A stretch of 64,000 nucleotides of DNA from assembly GCF_051020955.1 (NCBI RefSeq), contig NC_135013.1:31061302-31125301 (forward strand). Direction: 5' to 3'. The DNA is from Megalopta genalis. Its lineage: Eukaryota > Arthropoda > Insecta > Hymenoptera > Halictidae. Every line of letters begins with the position of its first letter. The stretch's first letter is position 1. Shown piece by piece: positions 54,887-64,000 of the stretch. The notes under the pieces are model-generated. The model did not search any database. It saw only the letters and a list, made by a program, of their open reading frames with translations, and was not told the origin of the DNA. The position numbers and the translations under genes are program-made.

Positions 54887-56298
54887 ATTGTTGTTATCTT
54901 TTCCTTGTATTTGTATTTATATTTAGATCTTATATATTATATTATTATTCCTTCTGTATTCTTCTAAATTTTTTATAATTCACTCGTGTCATTTGCTTTC
55001 ATGTCGCTTTTGCTACAAAGAGTCGCCCTGTATATGCATGCATATGTGCAGATATATGTGTGTGTATACGTAAATATATTATTGTTATTATTAATATTAT
55101 CTGGAATAGTTCTCTCAACAATTAAGAATATCTTAAACAATCGTTGAAAAGCTACAAAATAACCTCGTCCATAATCCATCAAATTATTCAGATTAATACA
55201 TTTTATTTTACACAACGATCCCCAGTCTATTTATAATCATTTTAGCAGCCACATAATTCACGATATTTACGACTATTTCAACAACTGTACAACTAAAACC
55301 TGTTTATATGATCATTCTCACAACTCTATCTAGCATCTTCGAAGATAACTTCTTATGCACCAATAAGTACATACAACCTTTAATTTCAATTCGATCACAA
55401 CAATTATGCTAATTTTATAAAAATCCATAAAATTGCGGCAACGAAAGTACACATTTCGCTCCCGGCAAATAAAGCGCCACGAAAGAATCCCACGAAAACT
55501 ACGTACCATCGATTCGGTCACGGGGCCGTGAATAGCATTCACGAAAACCGTGTAGCAGCGACCCTAACGAACCAGTCAGCCGCAAATCGCTTTTCGGTTA
55601 CCTCCGTAGCGTCGCGCTCGGTCGCGTTTCCCCGGGCGGAACACGGGCCGCGACGAGGGTGGAAACAGTTCCGCCTGCGCTCTCTCGAGCGTCCGGTACG
55701 GCGTTTGGCGGGTCGCGTGAGTCGCCGAGGAGTAGATTGTAGTGCTTTTCGCCTGAAATATTCATCGGCGTCTTGCAAAGTTTGCGCAGCAGATAGCAAC
55801 GAACCTTTCCCGGTCTCGGGAGCGTGCACTCGGCTCGCAATCGATCAGCCAGTGCAGGGGAACGAGAGGCCCGGCGAAACAACTAACTCTCTCCGGGCAG
55901 AATTCGACCGATTCGCCCGCCCCCTTTATTCTTATACAAGGTACCACGGCATCGGCGGCGGTTCCGTGGTCAATTACCTGGATAATTTAATACGCGATCT
56001 TCGATTTCCCGTGCAGAAAGGGGTTCGTGGACTGGCGCGATTCATCACCGGATGCGGCCCGATAACGCCGGCCCTTGTTGCACCGGGCCACGAGTCGAGG
56101 GGAAATATATTAGACTGACAGGTGGTGGTGGTGGTGGTGGTGAGGTGGGTAAAGGCGGTGTTCCGTGGCGTGTTCCGAGGCCCCAGATGCCGTTAAGCCG
56201 CTGTCTCGGCCGTGGCATTTTTGCGGCTCCGAAGTATCGCGAAATTCGCCTCGTAAAACGCCCTCGAGATCTCTCTTCTTCTATCTCTTCCCACTCAC

Positions 56299-56560
56299 CT
56301 CCCGCCTTTCCACTCCGAAAATCAACGTTGCCTCCACGTTAGTCTGCGCTAATCCCCGGGAGATGGACGTTCTAGACGACTGGTCGATAAAAAGCCCCGG
56401 CCTGATTCCCTCCGAGGGCAATCGCTCGTCGATGGGCTGCGGATCCTCCGGCGAATTCTTATAGAATTTTCGGAGCATCTTCGCTCGGACTCGGTCCGGA
56501 TCTGCATGCACGAATTCTCCTGCATGGAACTCTTGCAGAGACTCGAGACGCTCTTCGCCG
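56299..56560 (-). other. Weak candidate exon upstream of the coiled-coil gene
   Basis: A minus-strand open frame (DPQPIDERLPSEGIRPG, AQTNVEATLIFGVERRE) ends at a consensus-like donor GAG/GTGAGT at 56298. The donor phase (0) does not match the candidate exon at 51.3 kb, and no clear acceptor is visible. The 5' boundary given is approximate. It could belong to another gene or be chance. A further open stretch with a possible donor lies near 56,980-57,190 on the same strand. Confidence 0.2.
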
Positions 56561-57317
56561 TTCATCGATAGACGGCGAATTTTCAGATTGCGCACGATTT
56601 CTACGGAATTCTCGCGGAACCGCGGATTCCGTGCGAAGAGCGCTTTCACGTGTCAACGGTCCCTAGAATTCCATAGAAATTGTACGATTTCCCGAGTGCT
56701 CCCGCTCGTCCGCTGATCTGTGCAGAATTTCGTTCCGAATTATCCTTCTTTTGGTTTTTCGTCGCGTGTCCCCAAGCTCGTAATTTCTGTCCACCTTTAT
56801 TCGGGCTCCGCGTCGATGAATAATTGCGGACGTCGCTAACAAGCGGAGTCCGAAAATCCGGGTCGTCGCAAAGCGTCCGAAAACGGCGTTATCGATTGCA
56901 CAGGGTGATATTATACGGCGAGGCGAACTGCGAGGGGTATACTCGTTGCATCGATCTGTAATGCAAAGTTGTTCTAACCTCGATAGCGATCGTTTTGTGC
57001 TCTGTTTCGCCGGGGCCGGAGGAGCCGCCGCGCTGCAGGAGACGGAGGAGGACGCCGGGGGACCCATTAGTTTTTCCCGGAACGGAGAAATTATGGTCTC
57101 GCAGGGGATGAAAATCGCTTCGTCCCGCGGCCGTGGAACGTCTTGGAACGGATGCGGTTGATAAACGTACCGGACACGCAGATCCGCAGATTACACCGCC
57201 GCAATTTACATAGCTATCAATCCGTCCTCCTCGTTAAATCGTTGCTCGAATACGTTTCCCGTGAACAAGAAGCATACCGAGGGCTCCATTGATACGCTAA
57301 ATGCGGGAAATCGATCG

Positions 57318-58055
57318 GAAAAATTCTCAAAAGGTCGAAATAGTTATCAAAACTGGAACTTTAAAGTAAAGATTTGTCATAGTGAATGGTATCTGAATTC
57401 TTTCGCAATTCTAAACATTTTAGTATAATTTCATTTGGTCGAATGTGTATTGCAGTAAGTAATAATGGAACTTGCAGTAAGTAATAAACTTGTAAGAAAT
57501 AATGGAAGTTTATAATGGAACTTGCTACACTCGGAAAAATTCTCAAAAGGTCGAAATAGTTATCAAAACTGGAACTGTAAAGTAAAAATTTGTCATAGTG
57601 AATGGTATCTGAATTCTTTCGCAATTCTAAGCATTTTAGTATAATTTCATTTGGTCGAATGTATTACAGTAAGTAATAAACTTGTAAGAAATAATGGAAG
57701 TTTATAATGGAACTTGCTACACTCGGAAAAATTCTCAAAAGGTCGAAATAGTTATCGAAACTGGAACTTCAAAGTGAAAATTTGTCATAGTGAATGGTAT
57801 TTGAATTCTTTCGCAATTCTAAACATTTTAGTATAATTTCATTTGGTCGAATGTATTGCAGTAAGTAATAATGGAACTTGCAGTAAGTAATAAACTTGTA
57901 AGAAATAATGGAAGTTTATAATGGAACTTGCTACACTCGGAAAAATTCTCAAAAGGTCGAAATAGTTATCGAAACTGGAACTTCAAAGTGAAAATTTGTC
58001 ATAGTGAATGGTATTTGAATTCTTTCGCAATTCTAAACATTTTAGTATAATTTCA
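57318..58055. repeat. Long minisatellite, four units alternating 216, 192 and 214 bp
   Basis: GGAAAAATTCTCAAAAGGTC recurs at about 57317, 57533, 57725 and 57939. The length difference reflects presence or absence of an extra AATAATGGAACTTGCAGTAAGT copy inside the unit. Very AT-rich, no coding signal. Confidence 0.88.
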
Positions 58056-59369
58056 TTCGATCGAACGTATTACAGTAACTATGAATTTAGATTATCGATG
58101 GTCACGTCGCGTCGAGTAATATATTCAAACGAAACTCGCGTTTATAATGGAACTTGCTATTCTTGCTCGCGCCGTACGAAGGGTTAGTTAAATAAAACAG
58201 TATTTAAAATAGCATTTTATTTCTAATCAAATGCTATTTATTCTAATTATTAAAATGCTATTTATTCTAATAAAAAATATCTTGTTTTATGTATTTATGT
58301 ATTATTTATCAAAATAAAATATTCATTTTCATGCTTCAGCTTTAACTTTCATTTTATTTGAATTGCGAGGATTTACCTATCATTTATCATCTAAATCGGC
58401 ATTTAAAATATTTTCTCCCTGAAAAAAGGTATTATCCATCTCTGGCCGCGCCTGAATCAATAATTTCCGACTGTCGAAAATCGTTTCGCAAGATTAGCGA
58501 GAACCGGAGTCCCGAAAACGTTCCGATCGTTCGAAGAAAGTGATAACCGGCTTCGGCGAATAATTGCCACGGGTCTGGCAGGGGGACGCGGAGGGGGTTG
58601 TTGATCAGAGGTTCCCGGTGATCGGCTTTCTGCCGGGCAAAATCGATTCGGCGGACTCGGCGGAAGAGTCTCCGACGTCGAGGAGATCAAAAAATTCTAT
58701 CGGCGCGACCCGTTGGGCAAGTTGCCCTCGACGGACGCCGTATAATTACAGCGCCGCGAATAGAAAGGCGGCGGACGCAGATGTTAGAGCGCGGCGCAAA
58801 ACCACGGGAGAGGGGAAAAAAATATTCAAAGCGACCGGAACGCGGGCTCCGAGGCGCTTGTTTCGTTCGACGGGGGGAAAAAAAAGTTGTTTGAAACGCT
58901 GCCCACTGCCGACGAGATGGCTGTTTAAAGTTCCGACGCTGATGCCGGGCAGAGAGGAGGACGCGGGAGACCGGCCTCCGGCAGGAAGGCGAACAATGCC
59001 GCTGAAATTGCGTTCCGTCCCGGAAAGCCAAAAAATCCACGATATTAGACGCCGCTCTTGGCCGCCGACGGGGTGCTCGAGGACGGATAAGGGATGCAAC
59101 GCGAACGTCGCGGTCCCGGATACCGTGAATCATGTCATCGACGCTGTAATTCGCCGTATGGCGCGCGCGTGTGACGAGCGTCCACGCGATCGCTTGCCAA
59201 GTTCGCCAACTTGTTTCCGGAGGAGCAGGTGCGATAGTCAGCTGGCCGAACCGAGGGCCCGTCGATTCGCGGGAATTTGTTCGGCCGAAATTGAAGAAAG
59301 GGGAGCTACCCCGGTTCGTGGAATCTAATTAATGTTGCGCTGGCAGACCTTTCGCCAAAACAAAAGTTC

Positions 59370-59586
59370 ACTAACGTCTCTCTAATTGACGCTTAGATTG
59401 TGCAGAAAAATGGACAATTTGGGAACAGGAGATACGAATATTCTCGCCTTGACATTTTGTTTCTTATAGTTATGAATTGTCAAGGTGATGTGAAGGTTAT
59501 GCAAGGCTCGAATAATCGTATCTCCACTTCCCAAATTGACCATTTTTGTGGACAATCTGAGCATCAATTAGAGAGACATTACTGTA
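59370..59586. mobile_element. M1 MITE, full length
   Basis: CTAACGTCTCTCTAATTGACG to TTAGAGAGACATTACTGTA with long inverted arms (AAAAATGGACAATTTGGGAA / CCCAAATTGACCATTTTTGT). Confidence 0.82.
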
Positions 59587-59610
59587 CAGTAATGTCTCCC
59601 TAATATAGGC

Positions 59611-59675
59611 GTAGGACTGGCACAGGGAAATTCGCAGCAACCCGAAATATGGCATTTTCGGGAGAAATTACTGTA
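59611..59675 (-). mobile_element. M5 end fragment
   Basis: Minus-strand reading gives TACAGTAATTTCTCCCGAAA followed by the subterminal segment ending CCCTGTGCCAGTCCTAC, as at 13000-13060. Only the terminal 65 bp are present, wedged between two M1 elements. Confidence 0.75.
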
Positions 59676-59739
59676 GTTTGATCTGCATTAAAAAATTACT
59701 GTAGTTCGGTCCTGTGCGCTGACGCCGTCCCAAAAGAAG

Positions 59740-59958
59740 TACAGTAATGTCTCTCTAATTGACGCTCAGATTGTCCACAAGAATGAACAATTTGGGAAGA
59801 GGAGATATGATTATTCGAGCCTTGCGGTTCGTTTTTATAGTTACTAATTGTCAACAACTATAAGAACGAGCTGCAGGGCTCAAATAATCGTATCTCCTCT
59901 TCCCAAATTGTCCATTTTTGTGCAGAATCTGAGCGTCAGTTAGGGAGACATTACTGTA
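59740..59958. mobile_element. M1 MITE, full length
   Basis: TACAGTAATGTCTCTCTAATT to GTTAGGGAGACATTACTGTA, with arms of about 105 bp that are complementary along nearly their whole length. Transcripts would form a long hairpin. Confidence 0.85.
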
Positions 59959-60663
59959 CTCTGTAGCGAAGTTTCGACGTTCTAGGGTAGCGAAGCCGGT
60001 TGCTATGCTGCGGCCAATCGCTCTGCCTTTATGTCATTTTCAGCTAGTAATTAACGTTACATTTATCGAACAAGGACACATCAAATATTTTTATTCGAAA
60101 ATGAACGAAATAAAAGAACACAAAAATTTGCACATCTTATTCGACAAATATGACGTCAATTATGCGCGAAAGGAAACCAAAGACACAGCAATTGACCTAG
60201 TTCGTCAGAATCGGATTCGAAATTTCGAATGCAAGATTTTTAAGCAAATCGACCAATGAGAAACGCGGACGCTGGCTCGCTGAGTTTCGCGGACGCTGGC
60301 TCGCGGAGTTTCGCGATCGGTAATCGTGCCCGGGCAACGAAAATTTCCGGTATGATCGATCGATAACCGCGGAAGGAGAAGTTCGCGTTATGAGAGCACC
60401 GATAAGACGAAAAGCTCGCTCTCCGTTCCCGAAATTGCACGGACAAATGCTTATCGAAATACCGATTCAGTTTGGCAAGCGACCGCAGTACGGGAACAGA
60501 TGATTGCCGTTAGGAACCGGCGTGACCACTGCTATTCGCGGAAGCCATCGAGCAACCGGTAACATCCGGAGGACACGATACTGGGTACTGGAATGCCGGG
60601 GCCTTTACCGAATTGCCGTCCTCAAGACGTTAGACGCGGCGCCAGTCCTTTTGGACTGACAGT

Positions 60664-60872
60664 GTACAGCAATGTCTCCCTTACTGACGCACAAAAATGG
60701 ACATTTTCGGAAGAGGAGATACGATTATTCGAGCCTTGCAGTTAGTTTTTATAGTTGCCGATTGTCAACAATCATAAAAACGAGCCGCAAGCCTCGAATA
60801 ATCGCATCTCCTCTTCTCAAAGTGTCTATTTTTCTGCACAATTTTGGCGACAATTAGAGAGACATTACTGTA
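60664..60872. mobile_element. M1 MITE, full length
   Basis: TACAGCAATGTCTCCCTTA to TTAGAGAGACATTACTGTA, about 209 bp, same arms as the copies at 59.4 and 59.7 kb. TA at both ends. Confidence 0.83.
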
Positions 60873-60944
60873 GTCCCAAAAGAATTTGGGACGACATCGG
60901 CGCACAGGATCGAAGTACAGTACTTTTTAAGGCAGATCGAACTA

Positions 60945-61650
60945 CAGTAATTTCTCCCGGAAATGCCATACTTCGGGTTGCTCTAAATTTCGCCGTACTA
61001 GTCCTAATTTCTCTCGGAAATGCCATACTTTGGATTGCCCTAAATTTCGCCGTACTAGTCCTAATTTCTCCCGGAAATGCCATACCTCGGGTTGCTCTAA
61101 ATTTCGTTGTGCTAGTCCTAATTTCTCCCGGAAATGCCATACTTCGGGTTGCTCTAAATTTCGCCGTACTAGTCCTAATTTCTCCCGGAAATGCCATACT
61201 TCGGGTTGCTCTAAATTTCGCCGTATTAGTCCTAATTTCTCCCGGAAATGCCATACCTCGGGTTGCTCTAAATTTCGTTGTGCTAGTCCTAATTTCTCCC
61301 GGAAATGCCATACTTCGGGTTGCTCTAAATTTCGCCGTACTAGTCCTAATTTCTCTCGGAAATGCCATACTTTGGATTGCTCTAAATTTCGCCGTACTAG
61401 TCCTAATTTCTCCCGGAAATGCCATACCTCGGGTTGCTCTAAATTTCGCCGTACTAGTCCTAATTTCTCCCGGAAATGCCATACCTCGGGTTGCTCTAAA
61501 TTTCGCCGTACTAGTCCTAATTTCTCCCGGAAATGCCATACTTCGGATTGCTCTAAATTTCGCTGTGCTAGTCCTATGTCTATGTAATTTATTGCGTGCG
61601 ATGCGGCACGCGACGCGAATTCCCAGAGGACAAAATGGTCAGTTTGGTTC
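60945..61650 (+). mobile_element. M5 element with amplified terminal segment
   Basis: The left end CTACAGTAATTTCTCCCGGA begins the copy. The subterminal 57-bp segment is present 11 times, after which the M5 interior resumes (GTAATTTATTGCGTGCGATGCGGCACGCGACGCGAA), as at 13066-13141. The right terminus is not evident. Confidence 0.78.
60951..61577 (+). repeat. 57-bp minisatellite, 11 units, from the M5 terminus
   Basis: Units of exactly 57 bp (TTTCTCCCGGAAATGCCATA ... CGCCGTACTAGTCCTAA). Variant patterns show that units 1-3 resemble units 7-9, so a multi-unit block was duplicated. As 57 is a multiple of three, both strands stay open (19-residue repeats, 309 and 224 codons); these are not treated as genes. 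Confidence 0.92.
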
Positions 61651-61702
61651 TCCGATTTTAATTAAGTCATCGTTCTTATTCTAGCATTACTATGTATTCA
61701 TA

Positions 61703-62136
61703 TTAACCGTTTGCACTCGAAGCCGAGAATTAACGCAAAATTTAAAATAGTTTCTTCGACCCACGGTTTTCCATTTTACACGACCTAGCGCATGAAATAG
61801 CTACGCTTTTCAGGTTATAACAGCCCTTCAAATATAAACAAAAAATCAAATATAAATCAATACAATTATTTTGAGACGCGACACAAAAATTTTTAACTAC
61901 TCCTCGCCACTCGAGTGCAAAGCAAAATTTAAAATAGTTTCTCCGACCCACATTTTTCCATTTTATACGACCTAGCGCATGAAATAGTTACGCTTTTCAC
62001 ATATAAACAACTCTTCGAATATAAACAATAAATCAATAATAAACAATAAATCAAATATAAATCAATAAAATTATTTTGAGACCCGACACAATGTTTAACT
62101 GCTCCTCGGAGTCGCCATTCGAGTGCAAAGGGTTAA
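61703..62136 (+). mobile_element. Two M3 elements joined head to tail
   Basis: The first starts TTAACCGTTTGCACTCGA and runs to the CACTCGAGTGCAAAGC end near 61924. A second copy lacking its left terminus follows at once (AAAATTTAAAATAGTTTCT shared) and ends TTCGAGTGCAAAGGGTTAA at 62136. Non-coding. Confidence 0.8.
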
Positions 62137-63179
62137 TGTACACCATTTCTTGCCAACACTGCGCCGACTTTCCATAAAAACGAGCCGCGCAAGCACATCG
62201 CTTCGACTTAGTTATTCTCGGATCTGCCGGTTCCAATCGCGATCTCCGAACGTTTCTGCGCGAAATTACTGCGCCAGGTTCGACAGGCCGACAAATGCGG
62301 TGCGGCAGGCGAGCTATTTCGGCGAGAGCGAGATCATCGGAGATTTTTCGGTGATTCGCGAAAAGGGGGTTACGGGTATAAATAACGCGCGTCTTGACGG
62401 TAACTGGGACTGCTCTGTTCTATCAAGAGATATCCGCCAGCGGATATCGGCTCCGGATGCTTGGCCAGAATCCTCGGATACGACCCGGCCGCGGCTGATA
62501 TACGGCGGGTTATTTCGGCGAGGCTATCGCGTGTTCGGCGTGTTCCTGTGACCGAAAGTCAACGCGGTGAGGGAAGTCGATGCTGCGGATAGCCTGGGAC
62601 TGGTTTCGGTCGGGCCGCCGGCCTGTTGTCGGGAGGCGGCCCGAACCGGAGCGGGCGCTGATCAACAGCGGCCGGTGCGCGCGGTCGTGTGCTCGGCCGA
62701 TCTGCGGCTGGTGACCGGAAACGAGGTCAATCGACGCTATAAATTAGCCGTGGGGCAGAGGCACGTCTTCTGTTCGGTGCCGCGTCGTCCCGAGGATCCC
62801 GGCCAACCGCCGTAATCGCGACAATCTCGATTGTAGCCGGGCCGTTTTTACAAGGCAACCGCGGGAACGCGAGCATCGGTCGTACCGGCCACAGCGTGTG
62901 TTTCCGGCACACCGATCGCTCGGGAATTATGCAAAGTCGGGGCCCGCTGCTCGCAGCCGGTGCAAGCAGTTTATCCGCGGACCGGACAGCATTCCTTCGA
63001 CGGACCCGCTTTTTATCGCTTCGAACGAAGATTAACCAACGATCTCTTCGCGTTGTTCGCTCTCGTGCTGGACGTATATTATGTCATTTTCACGACGTTC
63101 AAATTATATTTCACTGGGGCCGATGATTCCTTTTGCGGCTGTGACAGATCTAGGTACGTTTGAAACGACGTTGTTTGAG

Positions 63180-63385
63180 TTGTTGTAATTATTACAGTTA
63201 TTATATGATTATTATAATTTTTATAATCATTATTATATGGTTATTATAATTATTATAATCATTATTATATGATTATTACATGATTATGATAATTATTATA
63301 ATTATTATTACATGATTATTATAATAATTATTATATAATTATTAAATGTATTATTATATAACTATTAATATTTTATTCTATAATT
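63180..63385. repeat. AT-rich tract, ATTATTATATGATTATTA words
   Basis: Imperfect tandem repeat of TTATTATATGATTATTATAA over about 200 bp. Confidence 0.85.
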
Positions 63386-63726
63386 ATTTTCATGGTCTGC
63401 GACCACTCCCGATATAACTATATATGGAACATTATCATAATTAATGCGTTATTTTACTTTAGAATTATTCGAAATCGTTATTCGAAATAAGCGTTTCAGA
63501 TAACAGCGAAATCCCTCTCAATTTATATTTAATTGCGCTCGATGCTGCGATCCCAAATTTTGCAGGCTTGTTGAGTAACATTTGAAGAATATCCTCGAGT
63601 TTTTTTTAGCCAGCAGTAATAATTCTCTTCGGAGCTACAGCGGTAGGTAACTTTGACTAAGGGTTCGCGGTTTTTCGTCGCCGTCGGCGAACATAGCTGA
63701 GATCCAACCCTACCGAATTTCTCGTC

Positions 63727-63761
63727 TCGAGAAAGAGAGAGAGAGAGAGAAAGAGAGAGAG

Positions 63762-63803
<42 letters not shown>
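63727..63803. repeat. (GA)n microsatellite
   Basis: About 75 bp of GAGAGA with a few A and C interruptions, on the plus strand. Shorter GA runs occur at 26516-26580, 27312-27370, 42837-42865 and 47679-47716. Confidence 0.92.
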
Positions 63804-63806
<3 letters not shown>

Positions 63807-64000
63807 CGTTTCGGAGGATTTTGAGGGCCGGCGAGTGAGGGACAGTTGTCGCGGGGCTGATTTCTCGGGTCCGTGCGTCCAGCCTTTTTATCAGTCGGCG
63901 AAATTCCTTCGGAACACCATTTCACGGAGCCACGAGCAGCCCCGGGGGGAATTGCGGCAGGCTTGCACAGGGTTGAGAAGCGTGGCCGCCGACCTTATCC

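Larger units (their letters stand above)
45901..57317. other. Upstream of the last firm exon: introns or intergenic
   Basis: Contains M1, M2 and M3 elements, three duplications and two weak candidate exons. The longest open frame here (47745-48800, minus, 351 codons) is Arg/Ser-rich, has no domain pattern and is opposed by an open plus frame, so I do not call it a gene. GC-rich blocks lie at 47.9-48.9, 50.3-51.8 and 53.0-54.3 kb. Confidence 0.45.
58056..64000. other. Right end of the window, no supported gene
   Basis: A 254-codon plus frame (58564-59328) is basic and featureless. M1, M5 and M3 elements fill 59.3-62.2 kb. The GC-rich stretch 62.2-63.2 kb has short open frames only. No RNA gene was recognised. 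Confidence 0.5.

Noticed and set aside
58564..59328. 254-codon basic plus frame
   Set aside because: No family features and overlapped by open minus frames; composition explains the lack of stops.
60951..61577. Possible CRISPR array because of regular repeats
   Set aside because: No unique spacers between repeats, unit too long, and eukaryotic context.
60755..61684. Open frames of 309 codons (+) and 224 codons (-) with 19-residue repeats, superficially like a repeat protein
   Set aside because: They follow from an 11-unit, 57-bp minisatellite whose unit length is a multiple of three. Both strands are open and the unit is a transposon end.

Overview
The window looks like insect nuclear DNA, most likely from a hymenopteran (bee or ant). 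The reasons are intron-rich genes with short GT-AG introns, strong swings between AT-only tracts and GC-rich stretches, no visible CpG depletion, a decayed mariner element and many short non-autonomous DNA elements. The order-level assignment is an inference. No prokaryotic features, CRISPR array, rRNA or convincing tRNA gene was seen. Layout: 1-10,064 is gene-poor and rich in repeats: a 412-bp four-unit array (1.77-3.42 kb), MITE-like elements, a foldback element (6.0-6.4 kb) and a five-unit array (8.55-9.24 kb). 10,065-18,189 (+) is a complete 13-exon gene for a nose-resistant-to-fluoxetine (NRF-6) type membrane acyltransferase, reconstructed as 713 aa. 18,585-21,576 (-) is a complete 9-exon gene for a catalytically intact myotubularin phosphatase of the MTM1/MTMR1/MTMR2 group, 651 aa. 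These two genes are convergent and only 395 bp apart. 21,577-27,433 has no gene I can support, but holds a cluster of GGCGC boxes resembling CTCF sites near 23.2 kb. From 27,434 upward on the minus strand lies the 3' part of a large gene I do not recognise: four phase-compatible exons (27.4, 29.4, 32.0 and 45.8 kb) encode a 338-residue C-terminal part with a long coiled coil, with weak candidate exons at 51.3 and 56.4 kb. Its 13.6-kb intron carries a GCCGCGCGGC satellite, a 0.5-kb polypyrimidine tract and a decayed mariner. 57.2-64.0 kb is again repeat-rich, with no supported gene. The two complete genes have no evident functional link beyond membranes and lipids: the acyltransferase sits in membranes and the phosphatase acts on phosphoinositides. 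The most interesting structure is in the repeats. I define five short families from this window alone (M1-M5). Two unrelated-looking minisatellites (28.3 and 61 kb) both match pieces of one element family, M5, whose least disturbed copy sits at 13.0 kb. One TTAA-type element is inserted cleanly inside another element (49.6-50.1 kb). A diverged inverted copy of exon 7 of the acyltransferase gene, extending past its splice donor, lies in intron 1 of that gene. I did not find a clear new multi-gene system.
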